Below, piece by piece: positions 13,950-28,900 of a stretch of 64,000 nt of DNA. Positions within the stretch are counted from its first letter, which is position 1. Every line of letters begins with the position of its first letter. Both the position numbers and the translations under genes were made by a program. Source of the stretch: Macrobrachium rosenbergii (Eukaryota > Arthropoda > Malacostraca > Decapoda > Palaemonidae); contig NC_089761.1 of NCBI RefSeq assembly GCF_040412425.1, forward strand, positions 30,579,144 through 30,643,143, in the 5' to 3' direction. The notes under the pieces were generated by a model. It was not told where the DNA came from, made no database searches, and saw nothing but the letters and a program-made list of their open reading frames with translations.

Positions 13950-16900
13950 ACATTCCTCTTGTGCTCTTTCTGTCTAAGGCTATCTCTCACAGATTTATTT
14001 ATCAAAACTTTGAAAGGGAACTATGTGGAACATCTTAATACTGTGAAGCCTTCTGATAGAATTTTGTGAGCTTTGAAGGCATACATCTGTCAAGTAACCT
14101 GAATTGGTTGTTGGCTGAAGTAATCTGGACAAGAATAATGATGTCTCAGCCCCTTTGCATTGCGTTTAACTGCTTGAAAGACCGTTGGAGTCAGCTATAA
14201 AGTTATCTTTCCTACTTAGTAAGGGCACCGTGTTAACCTTTCTGGATCTGTCGTAAGAACAAATCTTGTGGGTCAGCTCTGTGAGAATCTGTGGGTATAC
14301 TTTTGTGGTCTTTTTATAACCAAGTTTTTATTAACTATAAAATGTCTTTTCCTTATGAGAATAAGGAGCTAGAGAATTTTAAAGAGAATTCATCTTCATA
14401 AGGGAATGCATAAGACTACCCAGATTATCTTATGGCCACACAGTGTTCATTTATTGATGGAGTTAGAGGACTTTCACTAGGATTATCAGCATTTGCAAGA
14501 GAAGGATATTGGCCTTGGGTACGGTTAAGGAAATAGCAAAACAGTGATGCTTAAGATTTTGTATGTATAATCATTCAGTGGATTAGAATTAGAGGTGGGA
14601 GGGAAAAAATTGTGAAAACTATTGTTTTACTCTGTGATGGAAAACTCTTTTCCCTGTATGTAAATTATATTGTTTGCAACATATTTACAATTTATTGTAG
14701 GCATTAGGTTTTGTTTCTAATTACTGTGAAAATTTAATCTGTTTTCACTATGAAAAATTCTATTCTTTTTGCAGGATGAAACTCCGCAAGTCCGTGAAAG
14801 GTTTGCCATGAAATTACACAAGGGTTTGGCTCGAGGAGTCCCCAACAAGTGCCTGCCATTAGATTTTATGGGGTTCTATGCATTAGCGGGTTTAGAACCT
14901 GACCGTCAAATGCGACTGGCTATTAAGCAATACATGGTTGCTGATATATGTAAAAGAAGAGATTATATCCGTTCAATAACAATGACCGGTGGAAGTAAGT
15001 TACTTCAATTTTTTTTTATTTTTATCCCCTGTGGATAATAATGCAGAACATTTTTTAAGAATTTGTAGTTTACAAAAGCACCGGCAGTAAGAAGTGAAAA
15101 CCTCAGCATCATCCTCTAATGAACAAAATAAAATTACAATTTGAAGATTTTGTCAAGAGTATTTGTTTACAGACGGTTGTAAACATGTTGTTTCCTCTTC
15201 ATTCTAATTCTTAGAATTATCCTGACTCCATTAGGCTTTGCATTTTAATTGAATATTCAGTTATTGAAAGATAAATATATCTCAATCATTTTTTTTTTTT
15301 CAGGTGAAAAAGCATCTGGACAGTTACCACACATAATGCCAGATTACATGTTAGTGTTTGCAGTCCCTATCTTAGTTCATCAGCCAGAATTCACAGATCC
15401 AAATGATGTATCTCAGCTCACCCGAATACGTACGTGCCTGTGGTTTATATTGGAACCACTGATGACCAAGAACGATGCCTATTGCTTTGGGTTCTACAAA
15501 GCCTTAATTGAACAAATGAAAAACCACAAGGACGCTGTGAAGCCAGAAGATGAAACTACTAATCAGGTACTGTATAATCTTTTTATTTAATTTTTATGGT
15601 GTTCTTCCCATGGTGGCTCTGTAAGATTTAAGAACTGTGTTGGAAAAATTACATAATTCTAGTCGCGAGCAGTAGCTGTCTATGGCTCGTATCATTAACA
15701 ATAAGAAATTGGGGTGTAATTTTGTGATTATCTGTGTGGTAAGAAATTCAGTAGGTCATTGAGGAATAGCTCTTGAGAATTCTTTCTATTTCTTTACTCC
15801 AATTTTTAATAATTTCATGTGTTCAGATGCAGTACAGTGAATATGAATATATACATTAGTAAATTGTTAAAGTATGACTGAAATACAAAGGAATGCAAAG
15901 CAGGTTTTACAAAGAATTTGCAAGGACAAGGAAAAAAGTAATGAAAGTCAGACATAATATTTAATATAAAAATTTATAGATATGGCAAGGGATATACACC
16001 ATCCACTCGGACAGGAATTTAAGCAACAAAGCTGTTCTGAGATACACAGACCTGAATATAGGACCAGGTTATGGTTAAATCCTTTAAGGGCTCACCCTAA
16101 CCATCATATGTACAGTAGTCGCACAAGTTTTTCAGCTTATTACATGTAGAAAGAGTAGTAAAAGGACAGTAGAAGCAGGTGGTATGATGGACCGCAGAAG
16201 CTATGGGGATTAGGTTGTCTACAGTTACCCCTCCATTATAATACCCACTTTTATGGGTCAGTGCCAAATATCAGATGACTGCTATGAGTTTAATATATTT
16301 AATGTGATCTGCTATGAGTTTAATATATTTAATGTGATCGTCAGTTTTTATTGTATATCCCTTTTCATAAATGGGTCTTTTTGCAATAATTACAGTAGGT
16401 CCTCTGTATACAAGTAAGTTCCATTCCAAACCCTAGTCTGGAAGTTCATATTCTCAAGTTCAACAGTTTCAACAATGAAATATATATTGTATATGTAGTT
16501 GGCTTACTTCATGTAGCCTAGCACTGAATGATAGTAAATATTTTCTAAGACAATTCCTTTTTGAAAATGAACCAAAGTTTATAATAAAAATTAAATGTTT
16601 CATCTTACCTTGAAAAAGTGGCAGTAAAATAGATTAAGTAAAGTTTATGTATCCCACATATCGTGAGAGTTCTATTTTCATTAGTAATGCTATCCTTACG
16701 AACAGCTAACTATTCTCTCATCAGCTGATGACCCCCCTCCCCTACCCCTCAACTCTGGTTGAAAACATATGTACAAAAGAAAATTATTTTTTTCTTTAGA
16801 GTAATTGTATTTTTAATACTCATTTTGGGTGCAATTTTACAACCAACCAAGTTTATGAATGCTGTCTCATTAACTGACTTCACTCTTTATTTCAGAAATT

Positions 16901-19900
16901 GTGGGCTGTATGTGATTTAGCCATGGGATTAATATTGTCAAAGACTACCAGTTTTGAAATGAAGGAGTTCCCATCAGACCCTCGTATACCTCCTATGTAC
17001 TTCAAGAAACATGAAGATCCCAACTTTGTTAATGGTAAGTGTTTATTATAGAGGATTTGTAGACATATGGTAACTCTTTGCAAAATTATATGATGGAAGG
17101 CTATGCAAGATAAATGAAAAGTAAAACAAAATTATGCAGACAGAAAAAGCAAGTATAAGAGTAAAAAAAAGCAATAGATTTTGAGGAAAAATGAATTCAT
17201 AACAGCAGAAAGGAATCGAAGCTACTGGGAATACAGCAGACGTTGACTGGGAAACAGATTTTCTCTTAATGCTTGTCACTTAGAGTTTTCAGTTAATCAT
17301 GGAAGACATTTACTACAAACCCATATATTATAGCTAGCCTGAACTTTGGGGAATCATTTTGGCACACCAGTTGGTGCATTCCTAAGCAGACTCCACCAGA
17401 TCCATGATACAATTTTATCCATTTTTATGTTAGCCTTGTTATCAAGTTGTGTTGCAATTCTTCCTAGGACCAACAACCATCTTCCATTGTTTTTTGTTTT
17501 GCCTACCTTTGATTGTCTTGAAATAGTTCATTTTCATGATATCTCAGCTTTGATGTGAATTATTTGCATTTTGTTATCTTCAGGTCAGCAACTGACAAGT
17601 GTTAGTATGAGTAGTGTGTGTCCCCCTCCATATCCTTGTCTTTTGCTTCATTTCTCACTTTTTCCATGAAATTTTCCATAGGCTGAGTGAATTTCAGTAA
17701 AATTGGGAATATATATGTTCCTGTAATTCTATTTTTTTTTGTTTCCTCTTCCTGAGTGTAATTTGATGCTAGCATAACTTTTAACCTTTGCTTTGCACTT
17801 ATCAAGGGATTTGATTTTTCCTCAGTGATGATTACAGTGGTTATTGGTAACTTGGTTGTCGAACGTTTCCTATGTCAAACATTCCATTTTTCGACCGTAA
17901 TTTTCGAAGAAATTGTGTGTCGCTTGTTGAACAAATACTGTACTCGTTCTTCTACCTGACCCAGCTGGGGGCTGGGCTTGGATGATTTCTCTCTTTTACT
18001 ACATTTCACCCATTTCTTTCATTTACACTGACGGCCTGAATCACTCTTTTGTTACACTAAAATACCTATCGAGTGACACTTGCTTTTTATGATTTTTTAG
18101 CACTGCAAAAGTAACATCCTCACATCAGGAAGCACACTGGTCCCGTATTCGGCTTCTGCACACCTTGGATTGTTTGTTTTAACAACATCCTTGTGAAAAG
18201 TAATTTGATGTATCTTTCCTTTTAATACTTGCAGCAAAATCCTCATGTTTATTGGATTATAATTTTAAATTCTGCCATTTGTCAACAGTAAGTTAATGTG
18301 TTGCAGTATAATTAATCTCCTTGCACTCAAGATCCAAGTGTAAAAACGTGTCGACAATCATACAGACGTGAGGGACTGTTTTCACATCTGCCAGACACTC
18401 AGTACTCTCTCTGTCTCCAACTTACACGCACACAGACACACAATTGGACGCGCACACTATCAATTCCTTTGATTATCCTTGCAATATGTGAATAATTGAT
18501 TTTGTCATCAACCTTTGCCTACTGTGACCATTTCGGTTTTCTTGAGGGGATCCCACCTCTCCTCCCTCCCAGCTGACCGTGCATTATTTTCACCAAACAG
18601 TTTGTAAATTGAATTTTTTTTTTTACTTTATATAACATGCTGTTTTATTAATTTATGCTCTTAATGTAACTTTTGAACACATTAACAATAAAAAAATTGT
18701 ATAAGGGGGTGCTTTTTGGGTGGGCTAGAACGTATTATCCTGATTCCCTTTATTTCTTATGGGGAAGTTTGTTTCATATTTCGAACAAGTCACATTTCGA
18801 CCAGCCTTCTGGAACTGATTAAGTTCGAAGTCTGAGGTACTACTGTACTTACTCTTTGCCCCTGCCACAGTAATGGGATTCTTTGGTTCTCTCCATTCTG
18901 TCTCAGCTAATGACCTGTGGTTATATTTGTGAATTTGAGTCAGGTGTAATTTACTGTTAAACTGTTTCACTATTTTTAAGTTTATGTGAAAAAAATGTAT
19001 TAAATAACTGGATTTTACTATTAAGGCCCAAGTGTAGAACATCTTACTTTTTGTAATACCAGTGTAATCGTGTAAAATTTACTATAGTACATATTTTTTA
19101 AAGGAATATTTGTTGTCTTGTGTTTTCAATTAAGTCATATTTGTCTGTTTTCAGTTAAGTCCTACTTGCCTGCGGAGCTTCAAGTAACAGCCCCTAAAGG
19201 TTCTACCAAAGTCCTAACAGGTGTAACCAAGAAGTCTTCCAACACAGTGGTCATGATGAAGCCTTCTGCAACTGCTGGGAAAGCAAGGAATGACAGCAGA
19301 GTTCCGGTAAGAATTGTGGCATTTGTTGATTGTAGTGAATTTCGTCAGAGCAGTTTTATCAGCTGCTTACATGCAAGTAGGACCAGTTAAAAAAGGACTA
19401 AGGTGGACTTTGCCATGAACTGTGGGAATTTTGGTCCCCAAATTTTTCCGTGGCAAATCACACTGACTGATTGTGGACAGAATAGTGACTTTCTTTTATT
19501 ACTTTTGAAATTGTATATTCTTAAGCTAGTTTTTGATGCTGTTTAGAAGCTGAATGCCTGCAATTCAGTGTGCTATCCTGAAAAATTAAAAAAGAAAGTG
19601 ACATGAAGCTTAGTAAAAAATTTTGTTGGATGATGATTTTTGATATTGTTAGTATCTTAACAGTTGCAGATTTGATAGTAACAGTGGAATCTCAAAAGTC
19701 TAATCTTTCATCATAATGCCAGTTTTTATGGCTCAAAGCCAGACATTCAGGTCATTGTATTAAGTAAAGAATGAAGTAAAAAGTAAAGTAAAGGGAAAGA
19801 AAGGAAAACTAAAATGTAGATTTTGTATTTGAAGAGAAGGAGGCATCTTGATTGCTGAAACCTTTCAGAATTATTGTCCTTAAAATCCTCATGTCCAGCA

Positions 19901-22900
19901 GATTAAGTTATTCCAGAAATTATATTAAGCCTTTATAAGTTTTGAAATGCAGTATGTTGGAGTCCTTCTTGTGGAGCCAATTTCGGTAATTATGCTCATC
20001 AGGCAACCAAAGCTGCAATTTCATTTCAAAAAGTACTCTCCATTAAAGTAGTTTCATCCTATCTGAATCCAGGGAATATATAACAACATTGATTTGATTG
20101 CCCAGTTTTCACCCACAAAGGATCTCATGTTACTGGGAATTAATTCACCTAAAGAAACTTCATTAGTCTTCCACATTTTCAGTTTAACAAATCATTGAAC
20201 TTTTATTTAGCATGGTTACGCATTTTAATAATAATAAGTATGATAATGTAGGTGTGAAAATAGATGAAAATACCAGTCAGACAGAGGGATTGGTTAATAA
20301 TAACACCAGCAGAAGAAAGACAGTGGTGGGCAGAACATTTTTCTGAGGTTATGAATAAGATATTAGGGGAACAATTGGCATATTATATGCTGTAAAAGGC
20401 CTGGATGTGGTAATGAATGAATTAATCGATTTGTAGCAGAATCTGTAATAAACCTGGAAGGTGGAAAGTATCAGGGAATGAGTGAATCATTGCAGACATG
20501 ATTTTACCTTAAAGTGAAATTACACAATTTACTAACTAGACTGTTTCCTCATTCTGTATTCTGGAATACCGTGTGTAATGATGGGGAATTGGAAGTCATA
20601 ATAAGGCACTAAAGGAAGGTAACCTGACTGTATTTGGTAACTGTAAAACATTGCACTTACATTGGCTGTTATCTAGATATTCACTTCTTATTCTCTACAA
20701 GCTGGAGGAATAAATTCATAAAATGCGTAGAGAGGAAAAAGTTGGTTTTAGGAAAGGTCCGTTTGCAGCTCTTGTGCATTCTTTGGAAAATATCATCCCC
20801 GGATATTTTGGTTTATATTATCGCTTGGTCAAGCAACATCTGAATATACATCTGAAAATATATTGCCATCGGAACCCAAGTTTGATTTTAATCAGCCCTT
20901 CTATTGGGTTGGGAGTAAGTGTTGTTTTTACAGACAAATAAATGTAAAGACTACTTTGATTGTATTTTTCTTTCATGCAACTCAAGGAACCCACAACAGC
21001 AAACATCAGCATAGATTTGCCTGTTATGAGTGAAGTCAAGGTAAAATTGAAGTGTTTTAGTGTTATTTTACTGATTATGAAACTGTGAATTGAAAATTCA
21101 TATGAATAAAAAACTAGTTGACCAGTTGACTTGTAGCAAAGAAATATAAAATTGTTGAAGCTTTCAACAGATGGAAGTCTGATGTGAACAGCATTGGATC
21201 ACAGTGAGGCCCAAGAACCTAACAAGAGTACAGTTTAATGAATAATAATACAAATCTACACTATTGTTTTCAGGATGGTGATGTACACTGAAAGTTTCTT
21301 GCAATATCTACTCTATCTTTTTATTTATCAAATATTATAGGAGGATGACTCAACGATGGAAGAAGACACAAGCACCTTACCAAATAGTAGGAAAAGAGGT
21401 CGAGGTGGCTTTAGCCTTGGCAATGATACTGAAGATGAGGATGAAGATGAAGACAGCACCACCCTCAGCAGTGGCTTACCCACGACTGTCTCCACCTCGT
21501 CATCCACAGGTCCTGCCTCCAAGAAAGGAAGAATTGGACCTTCAATTAATGCTCCCACCAATAGTATAACTAGGTAAATGTCTTTTATAATTGTGCACTT
21601 TGTACACATGAATATGTTGTATATCACAATTTTTTTTTTTTGCTGTATGACTTAAACATGAAATTTTTATCAGTGCTCAAGTTTGTTTGATCTGCAAGCG
21701 ATAGCAGAGTTTAGTTTTGAGTTAAATAAATTTGAGCTAACAAATATTTCCCTTTCAGTTATTTACAGAAAGAAACAAATGGCAAAACGTGAGTGAGCCA
21801 AGTGATAAGTTAATTAAACTCAATTGCCCGAGTGCTGAAGGTTGTAATTATGCCATTGGAACAGTGGAGACTTTTTACCAAGGGTGCGCAAAGCCTTGAC
21901 TGTGGCTTTGAGGGCAAGAGTAGTTTCCATACCAAAGTTTAGCTCTATATCTGTACGAAGCCCAAGTGAATGGATGCAAGTGTTGGTCAGAGAACATGCC
22001 CAATAAGTGCTCCGCGAGGATTATTCTTTTCCTAGACGGATCAGATAAGTAGCTATATTGTTTGAAGAATGAGGATAAGTTGAACTTTTATTCGATCCAT
22101 GTATGTTGAACATAGGAGTACATAGCTACTTGGTTGATAGCCTTGAAATTTGATGGAAAACGAAATTCTGTAAAGTCATTTTCATTTTGCTTTGTACTCT
22201 CCACTCGTCAGTTTTTCTCACTTTGTATGACTGATGTATGGTTTTGTGGAACCTGTAGGATTTTGTTTTTTTTTTTTCATCTCCATTATAATGGATTGGT
22301 AGACATGATGTTTATGAGAGGATATGTAAGCTTTCTAGCACATTGGAAATTAACTTCTTGCTGTTCAAATTACAGTGAGTTTGCATGCATACTTGCGTGT
22401 GTGTTTGTGTGCATTTATACAGTTTACATGTTGCAATAGTCATCACCTGATACATTATTTAATTTTACACATCTAATATTTTGGGTTGGTATATCAGTAA
22501 GTTAATTTGTTTTAGTACTTTGATGGCAATTCTATGGCAAGCAGTTGACAGTTCTTTGTTTGGAAGGATTGAAATGTATTTTTAAAGAATTAAATTTAAA
22601 TTTACAATTCTACATGTTAAATGAAACCATGGTAACAGGTAACACATTCCATAAATTATGTGTATTTTCACGTGTTGGTGCTGTTGTGCTTAAGCACGTG
22701 TGAATGAGTTGTTTGTTGAAGGGTGGTCGTTCGTGGCAACAGTTTTAAAACATTCCGCATAGAGGGAACACTTGGAAATCAAAAAGTTGATGTAGAGTAG
22801 TTAATTGTGTGCCAGCCTAAGGCAGGTCAGGCTTCATCATTTATTTATTAAGCACAGTGATAGTATCTAGCAGAATGATTTGTATTCTTGACCTTGATGC

Positions 22901-25900
22901 CAGTATGTTATGAGTGACTAGGTATTGCAAATGAGACCCATGTTCCTGTGGATGTTGTGTGAAATGTACTGTATTGGTGAGATTGTTCTGTGATGTGAGT
23001 ACATGAAGTTTTGGAATTCAAAAAAGTACTTATATTTTTTTTTCTCTGTTTTAATTTCTTTTTTCACGGTGAGTGTTTGTCCTGGAAGTGTGTCGCCTGA
23101 GTTTGATGAAACTGATTTCTTCATGTGTTCACAATTTCATTGGTAAATTCTGTCATGTCTTCTTAATAGATACCTGTCATTCCTCTTCCATTAATTCTGT
23201 ACCATAGTTGTGTTATATTCATATCCCTTGATATGGCTTCAAAGTCCTCCTTCCATAATATATATTTATATTTATACACCCATGCATATGTAAATTCTGC
23301 ACTCCATTCATTCCATTGTTAATAGTTTTATTAGATCAAAGTTGTATTTTCTGTGGATGTTTATTTTTCGTTTGTGTGTATGTGTGCATGCTTGCTTCAT
23401 GTTTCATGTTTACAAAGAGTTATTTGGTATTGTAATTCATTTTGTAGCCTCCTGCTGTACGTTACAATGGCTTCATATAGATGTGGAGTGTTTATGCCTG
23501 TTCATTTTTGATCCAAAGCACTTCTGAAATGGTTGCCTGTGAATTCCTCTTATTACAGTGTACTTGATTCCACAAATTTACAGAAAGCCACCGTATTTCA
23601 TCACTAGTAGTGAGTTTCAACTTCTCGTGTAATATACAATTCTACATTATGTTGCACCAACACTCATTTAGAAGTGAAACTGATGGTAGAAAATAAACAG
23701 TTTTAGTTAAGCTGTAGATTTGGGTATATCTAGCCCATTTCTTGCAGTTTCAAGAGGTTACAGTAAATGTACCTCCTGAGAGAATAGTGTAGTGGATTTT
23801 TTTTTTTTTAGAAATGCCATCATAGTGACGTGAAAAAATCTTTTGATTTAAAAAACAATTTCAATCAAGGGGTCGAGTGAAAGGGCTTTCATGGCTATGT
23901 GATTATAAAGAAAGCATAATTCTGTGGGCATGTGTTGTACATATGTCTTAATAATAGGATACAAAGACAAGAATAAATTATAATTCCTACCTTTTTTTTT
24001 TTTCTTACCTCATCCTTTTTTTCATTACACATGAAAGGTTCTTTCATATGACATGCCATTGTATTTTGCTTATTGGACTTTTTTATTAATTTTATTTTGT
24101 GTTTTACATTCTTACACAACTCCACAGCACTCTAGGTAAGAAGTAGTAATACCTAACCAAACATATCATTCCTATTACAGGACAGTATTTTAAAGAGCTG
24201 ACTTCACTGACAGGCCAGTATTGTTATGATACTCAGATTCAGAATTTTTACTGATTCGTGTTTCTCATGTAACCCAAGATTTACAGAACTGCCTACATCC
24301 ACAATGGGCAGGTGTGCAAACTAAAGAAAAGATATTGCATACAAATAGTGATGTCTGCGTGGAAGAAAAAAGAAATTTGTATTATGTAATTGAGAGGTCA
24401 TAGTACGAATCAGGAAGAAACAAGTAAGAATTCCTCAGTGTAAACTTACGGGAGTGATAAAAAAATTTTCAAGTCCAGTCATTGTTGCTGGATTACTCAT
24501 TTCAACCGAACAATAGCTGAAACTTTACTTGTAAGAGACAGTAAGAGTCCACCTTATTGTCAGGAGAAACAGAATCTACAAAAGCAAAAGGCAACCCAAC
24601 AGTGAATGATAGTATAATTCCAAAGAATGTCAACCTCCTAAACATTTTGAGATTCTCCAGATAAAACCAATATACAGTAAAGTTTGTTTCAGTTTTCAAA
24701 ACAGATTATAGCTCAAAAGGAGGAGGTTGAAAAGTTGATTCCATTATAGCAATGAGAGTTCAAGCAAGTAAGTCTTCGTTGAATGTCGTAGGTCAGTTAT
24801 TTTGTTAACAGTTATTTAAAGCAAATGTATTGGGAATAAAAATTATACTCTGATCATTTCTAAGTAAACAGTTGTTAGAAAATTTTACTTTCATAAGTAA
24901 GCATAATCTAGTTTTTGAGAATATGTTACAGCATACATAATTGCAGTTTTGCCTAAGTCATAATTGAGAAGATCTGAACGTAATGATTTTTAAAAACTTA
25001 AATCATTAATCCTGCTATTTAGCATTCAAGACTGGAGCTGTGGGTGTGGAAATAAGTAACTGACATATACCTCTATGGATGTATTATAGACTGCTTCAGA
25101 TAAAAGTTACCCATTCCAAATTATTGGTTATCCTACACTCATTTTCCTTAACGTGTACTTTAAGGCAGAAATGCTGAAAAGTGTAGCAAAACTGCTTTAT
25201 TGATTATTGTGTTTTTAACATGGCTGATATTGTTTATATGAAGTAACATGTTTCATGAAACTTTAAAGACAGAAGGTTTATACATGGTAATGAGACGGAC
25301 TGAGGAACAAAGTCAGAAGCTCAATACATATAGACGTAGCAAGACAAAAATGTAGTAAGGCCCAAGAAATCATCGAAAAAAGGATAGATGAAGACCTCGG
25401 CCTGAATGGAATTAAGGAAGGAAGTGCAAAAGGGCATAGAAGATTAAAGAGAAGCCATTTCATGTCTAGTTCCATAAAGGGAAAAGCTGATGTAAAGACG
25501 TGTAGGATGATAAAGATTCTATGATATAAAATGCATCTTGAATGAAGAAAACTTCAAATTAGACCTAATTTTGTGTCATTTACTGCTGATGTCTATCTTA
25601 CAGGCAGTAGATCCATCAGTTGAAAAGAAATTTGTTTACATAGTAGACAATTGTAATCCTGATTATTTTTGTTTCTTCACAAACCCACGATTCATATAAA
25701 GGCCCCGTTCGTGCTACAAATATTGGCTGTACATTATATGATTAATGGATACTCTGATGTATGTTTTAATGTCATATATTAGGATTTTTGTTAGTATCAT
25801 ATCATATTTTTGTAGATGAACATTGTTGTCATTAAATGCCAGGGGGCTAAAGCTCTTCAGAACTTTGTTCGTATAGGACTACAAACTGTGACTTTTATAT

Positions 25901-28900
25901 AGTAGTGCACATTTAGTGGAAGCTTGAATTTCATGTCAATGGCCCAAGTAGGCTTGTTTCATATGAATAGGGCTGCATCTTTTGAATAATAATAATAATA
26001 ATACTATATGCAGTATCTTCAGCAATAATTGGTTATGTTGTTGAAGCTTGTTGGTAGGGTGGTTGAGTGGATGCAGGTAGGTTGTGGGGCGTTAGTCCAG
26101 GTGCACTCACTTGTATGTAAACCCTCAACTTTTTCTTGCACTATGGTATAATTTTACAGTACTTCTGTTATTAAAGCTTTCCTTTGACGACTTGCTGATT
26201 TCCTGATGACTTACATTTTCTGAACTGTGGTTTGTGACTGTGACTGAAGGCTGTTCATTTAGTTCATACTCCTGAATAAATTTGTTTGTCAGACTTGGTT
26301 TAGGTTGGAAACCCTATATACCATGTAGGCTTTTATCAGAGACTTTGACTTAATCCTCTCTGTAGACCTGAAATATTAGTATTTCCAGATTCCCATCCAT
26401 CAGGACTCTAGGAAGTGCCTCAGCTTTGAGACTGATGGGACAGTTTGTAAGTTAAAAGCTCTGATCTTCAAATGCAAATGTCCACCCCTGTAATGTCTTT
26501 GTCTCATTCACATGGGATACACTTGCATAAAAATTACTAAGCCCTCTCACTTTGCCTCTGAGAATTGTTGTAAACTGGGAGAAGTTGAATTCCCAGTCGA
26601 AACATCAATGGAAAGCGCATCAGTTCACTGACAGGTGGTAGCAGCATATTATGTTAGGAGGAATGTCAGTCATGTTCAGCAAGACAGTATCTAAGGATTG
26701 AGTCTTCTACACAAAAGACAAAGGTTTGTATTATTGCAGGAACAAATAGGAATTTTTTTTTAAGCAATATTTATTTTCTTATATATACAAACAGTCTTTT
26801 ATCATAATGTTATCTATAACAATCCCTGTATTGTCTCTGTATCTGAAGGAAAAGGTAAGGGTCTGCAGACAGGTAAGTGAGTATGTTACCCTCTAGTACG
26901 TGGCTGCTTAACCACATTGTTAACAAGCTTCAACAAACAATCCAGTTGTTGCTTAAGGTACCATTATTTAAAGGACTTCAAGTTGTATATCTGGAAAATG
27001 CAATTTGCTTTAAAAATTATTGTAGACCATTCTAGTTCATTAGATTTATGTACTTTATCACATTTAATGACCCAAATTTTAGTGTTTGGTGTAGGTGTAA
27101 TCTAAATTGCTCATGTCACCCTTGTAGTTTGTCAATTTTGGGGTTTTAGTGGTCATAGTAAGTTAATATATTGAAAGTAATTGAGGAACTGTACTTAGTT
27201 CATATCCTTTACCGCACTGTGCAGGAGTCTCTTAGAATTCCATTTAGGGATTTCTCATTACTCGTTCATAAACAATATAAATAATATACTAAAGGTTATA
27301 GAATTTTAAAATAGAATTGGGTTTTAACAGAAAGAATATGCATTGAATTATGAGATGTGAGATATTAATATATAGTAGTTTAGAGTATTGGCAAGAATGT
27401 AAAGTTTTCCAGTCATTAATACCTCGAGTACGGCAGTGATCTGGTTGAAGAATATTGAAAACTTACAAGAGGCACTGAAAATATTATGAAGATTAGTAAG
27501 AATGAAGAAACAATGTTCATTGGACAAAGAAAGACAAAAGTATTTGTATTACTATTCTCATAATGTTGGGGTTTCTACAAACATAATTGCAGAAGGCTAA
27601 GATATCCAATTTTGGAATAACACTTTGGCTTTATTGTTTGAGAATTAAGACTCGAAACACAGCTGGATTTGACGTGGAACGGCTGCATGAAATGATGTTT
27701 GTAGCTTAAAGCAAGTGAGTTGGAAATAAATCTTGTATATCTTAACTAGAAATATTTGTTTAAAATTGAATTTAAACAAAACAAAGTGAGGGAGAGCCAA
27801 GGGAAGGATGTTGATCATTTTTTGTACTTATGCACACAAGAATTTTCTCCATTTTTTGTATTTATACAAACAATAATCAACAGGCTCGTATTAAAATTTT
27901 TTTTTTTTTATAAAACTAGTACAGTACTGTCAGAAAAAGATTTTGAGTTTTTTGACAAGATCGAATGATGTATGGGGGAAAACTTGAAAAGCTGATAGAA
28001 TTATAGCTTCAAACAGTCATTCACTGTAAACTCTGAAACAATAATAATTGAATGATCTGTGTGAAGAAACTTCTGATGGAAAACACTTGCTATGCATTCA
28101 GGATTAGTCAAAGCCACCATCAAGCAGTCATAATATATTCTGATATTGAACGATGACAATATTGTACAGTATTACCTTTTGACTTGCTTGAAAAGAACGT
28201 GTATTACAAAATGTTTTCTATTTGTTAACAGTAAAATACCAAAGTTCATTTTCTATCAGGGGTTTCTGTGTGGGTCAAGATCTAGTCTTAAACCTTATCC
28301 TGGTCTTTCATTAAACATTTTAGGACTCTTTTTCTCTTAGTTATTGGATAGATTTCTTCAATTTATTGCCACTTTCTTCTTAAAGAACTTTTTTTTTTTA
28401 TTTGAATGGTAAAACGAGGGGACCTGGGAAATTGCACAAATATTTTTTTTGTAGTTTGTAGAAATTACTGCATCTTAAATGTCACAAGCATGAATGTTTA
28501 ATATTTCTATGTAACTATAGTAGAGTGCATTTGCAAGTAGAGCATTTTTCTATTAGTGGCTTTTGTTTGGTACTCATTGAGAAGGCTTTTATTGTACTTT
28601 CAGCTTAATACACTGTCTTGTCAGGAGAAATTATATGTATGACTGTGTTGTAAGAACTGTGAATCTCAGTGCCTTAAAGATTGATTACATATGAGGCTTT
28701 TGCTTGGTGTGGACTGTGTGTTATTTGATTTCATGAGAAACTTTCCTTTCTTTGAACTGTCTGCTGTTTGTTAGTATGAAAACAATTGCAAATGTTATTC
28801 ATGAGGAAACAGAGCAGAATTCTTTTCTCAATATAGTGTTCGAGTGTTGAGGAAACTGAGCGGAATTTTTTTCATAATAGTATTCAAGTGTTGTGGCATT

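Noticed and set aside
20634..20941. Two overlapping short frames as genes
   Set aside because: They are pieces of the decayed LINE reverse transcriptase, interrupted by stops.
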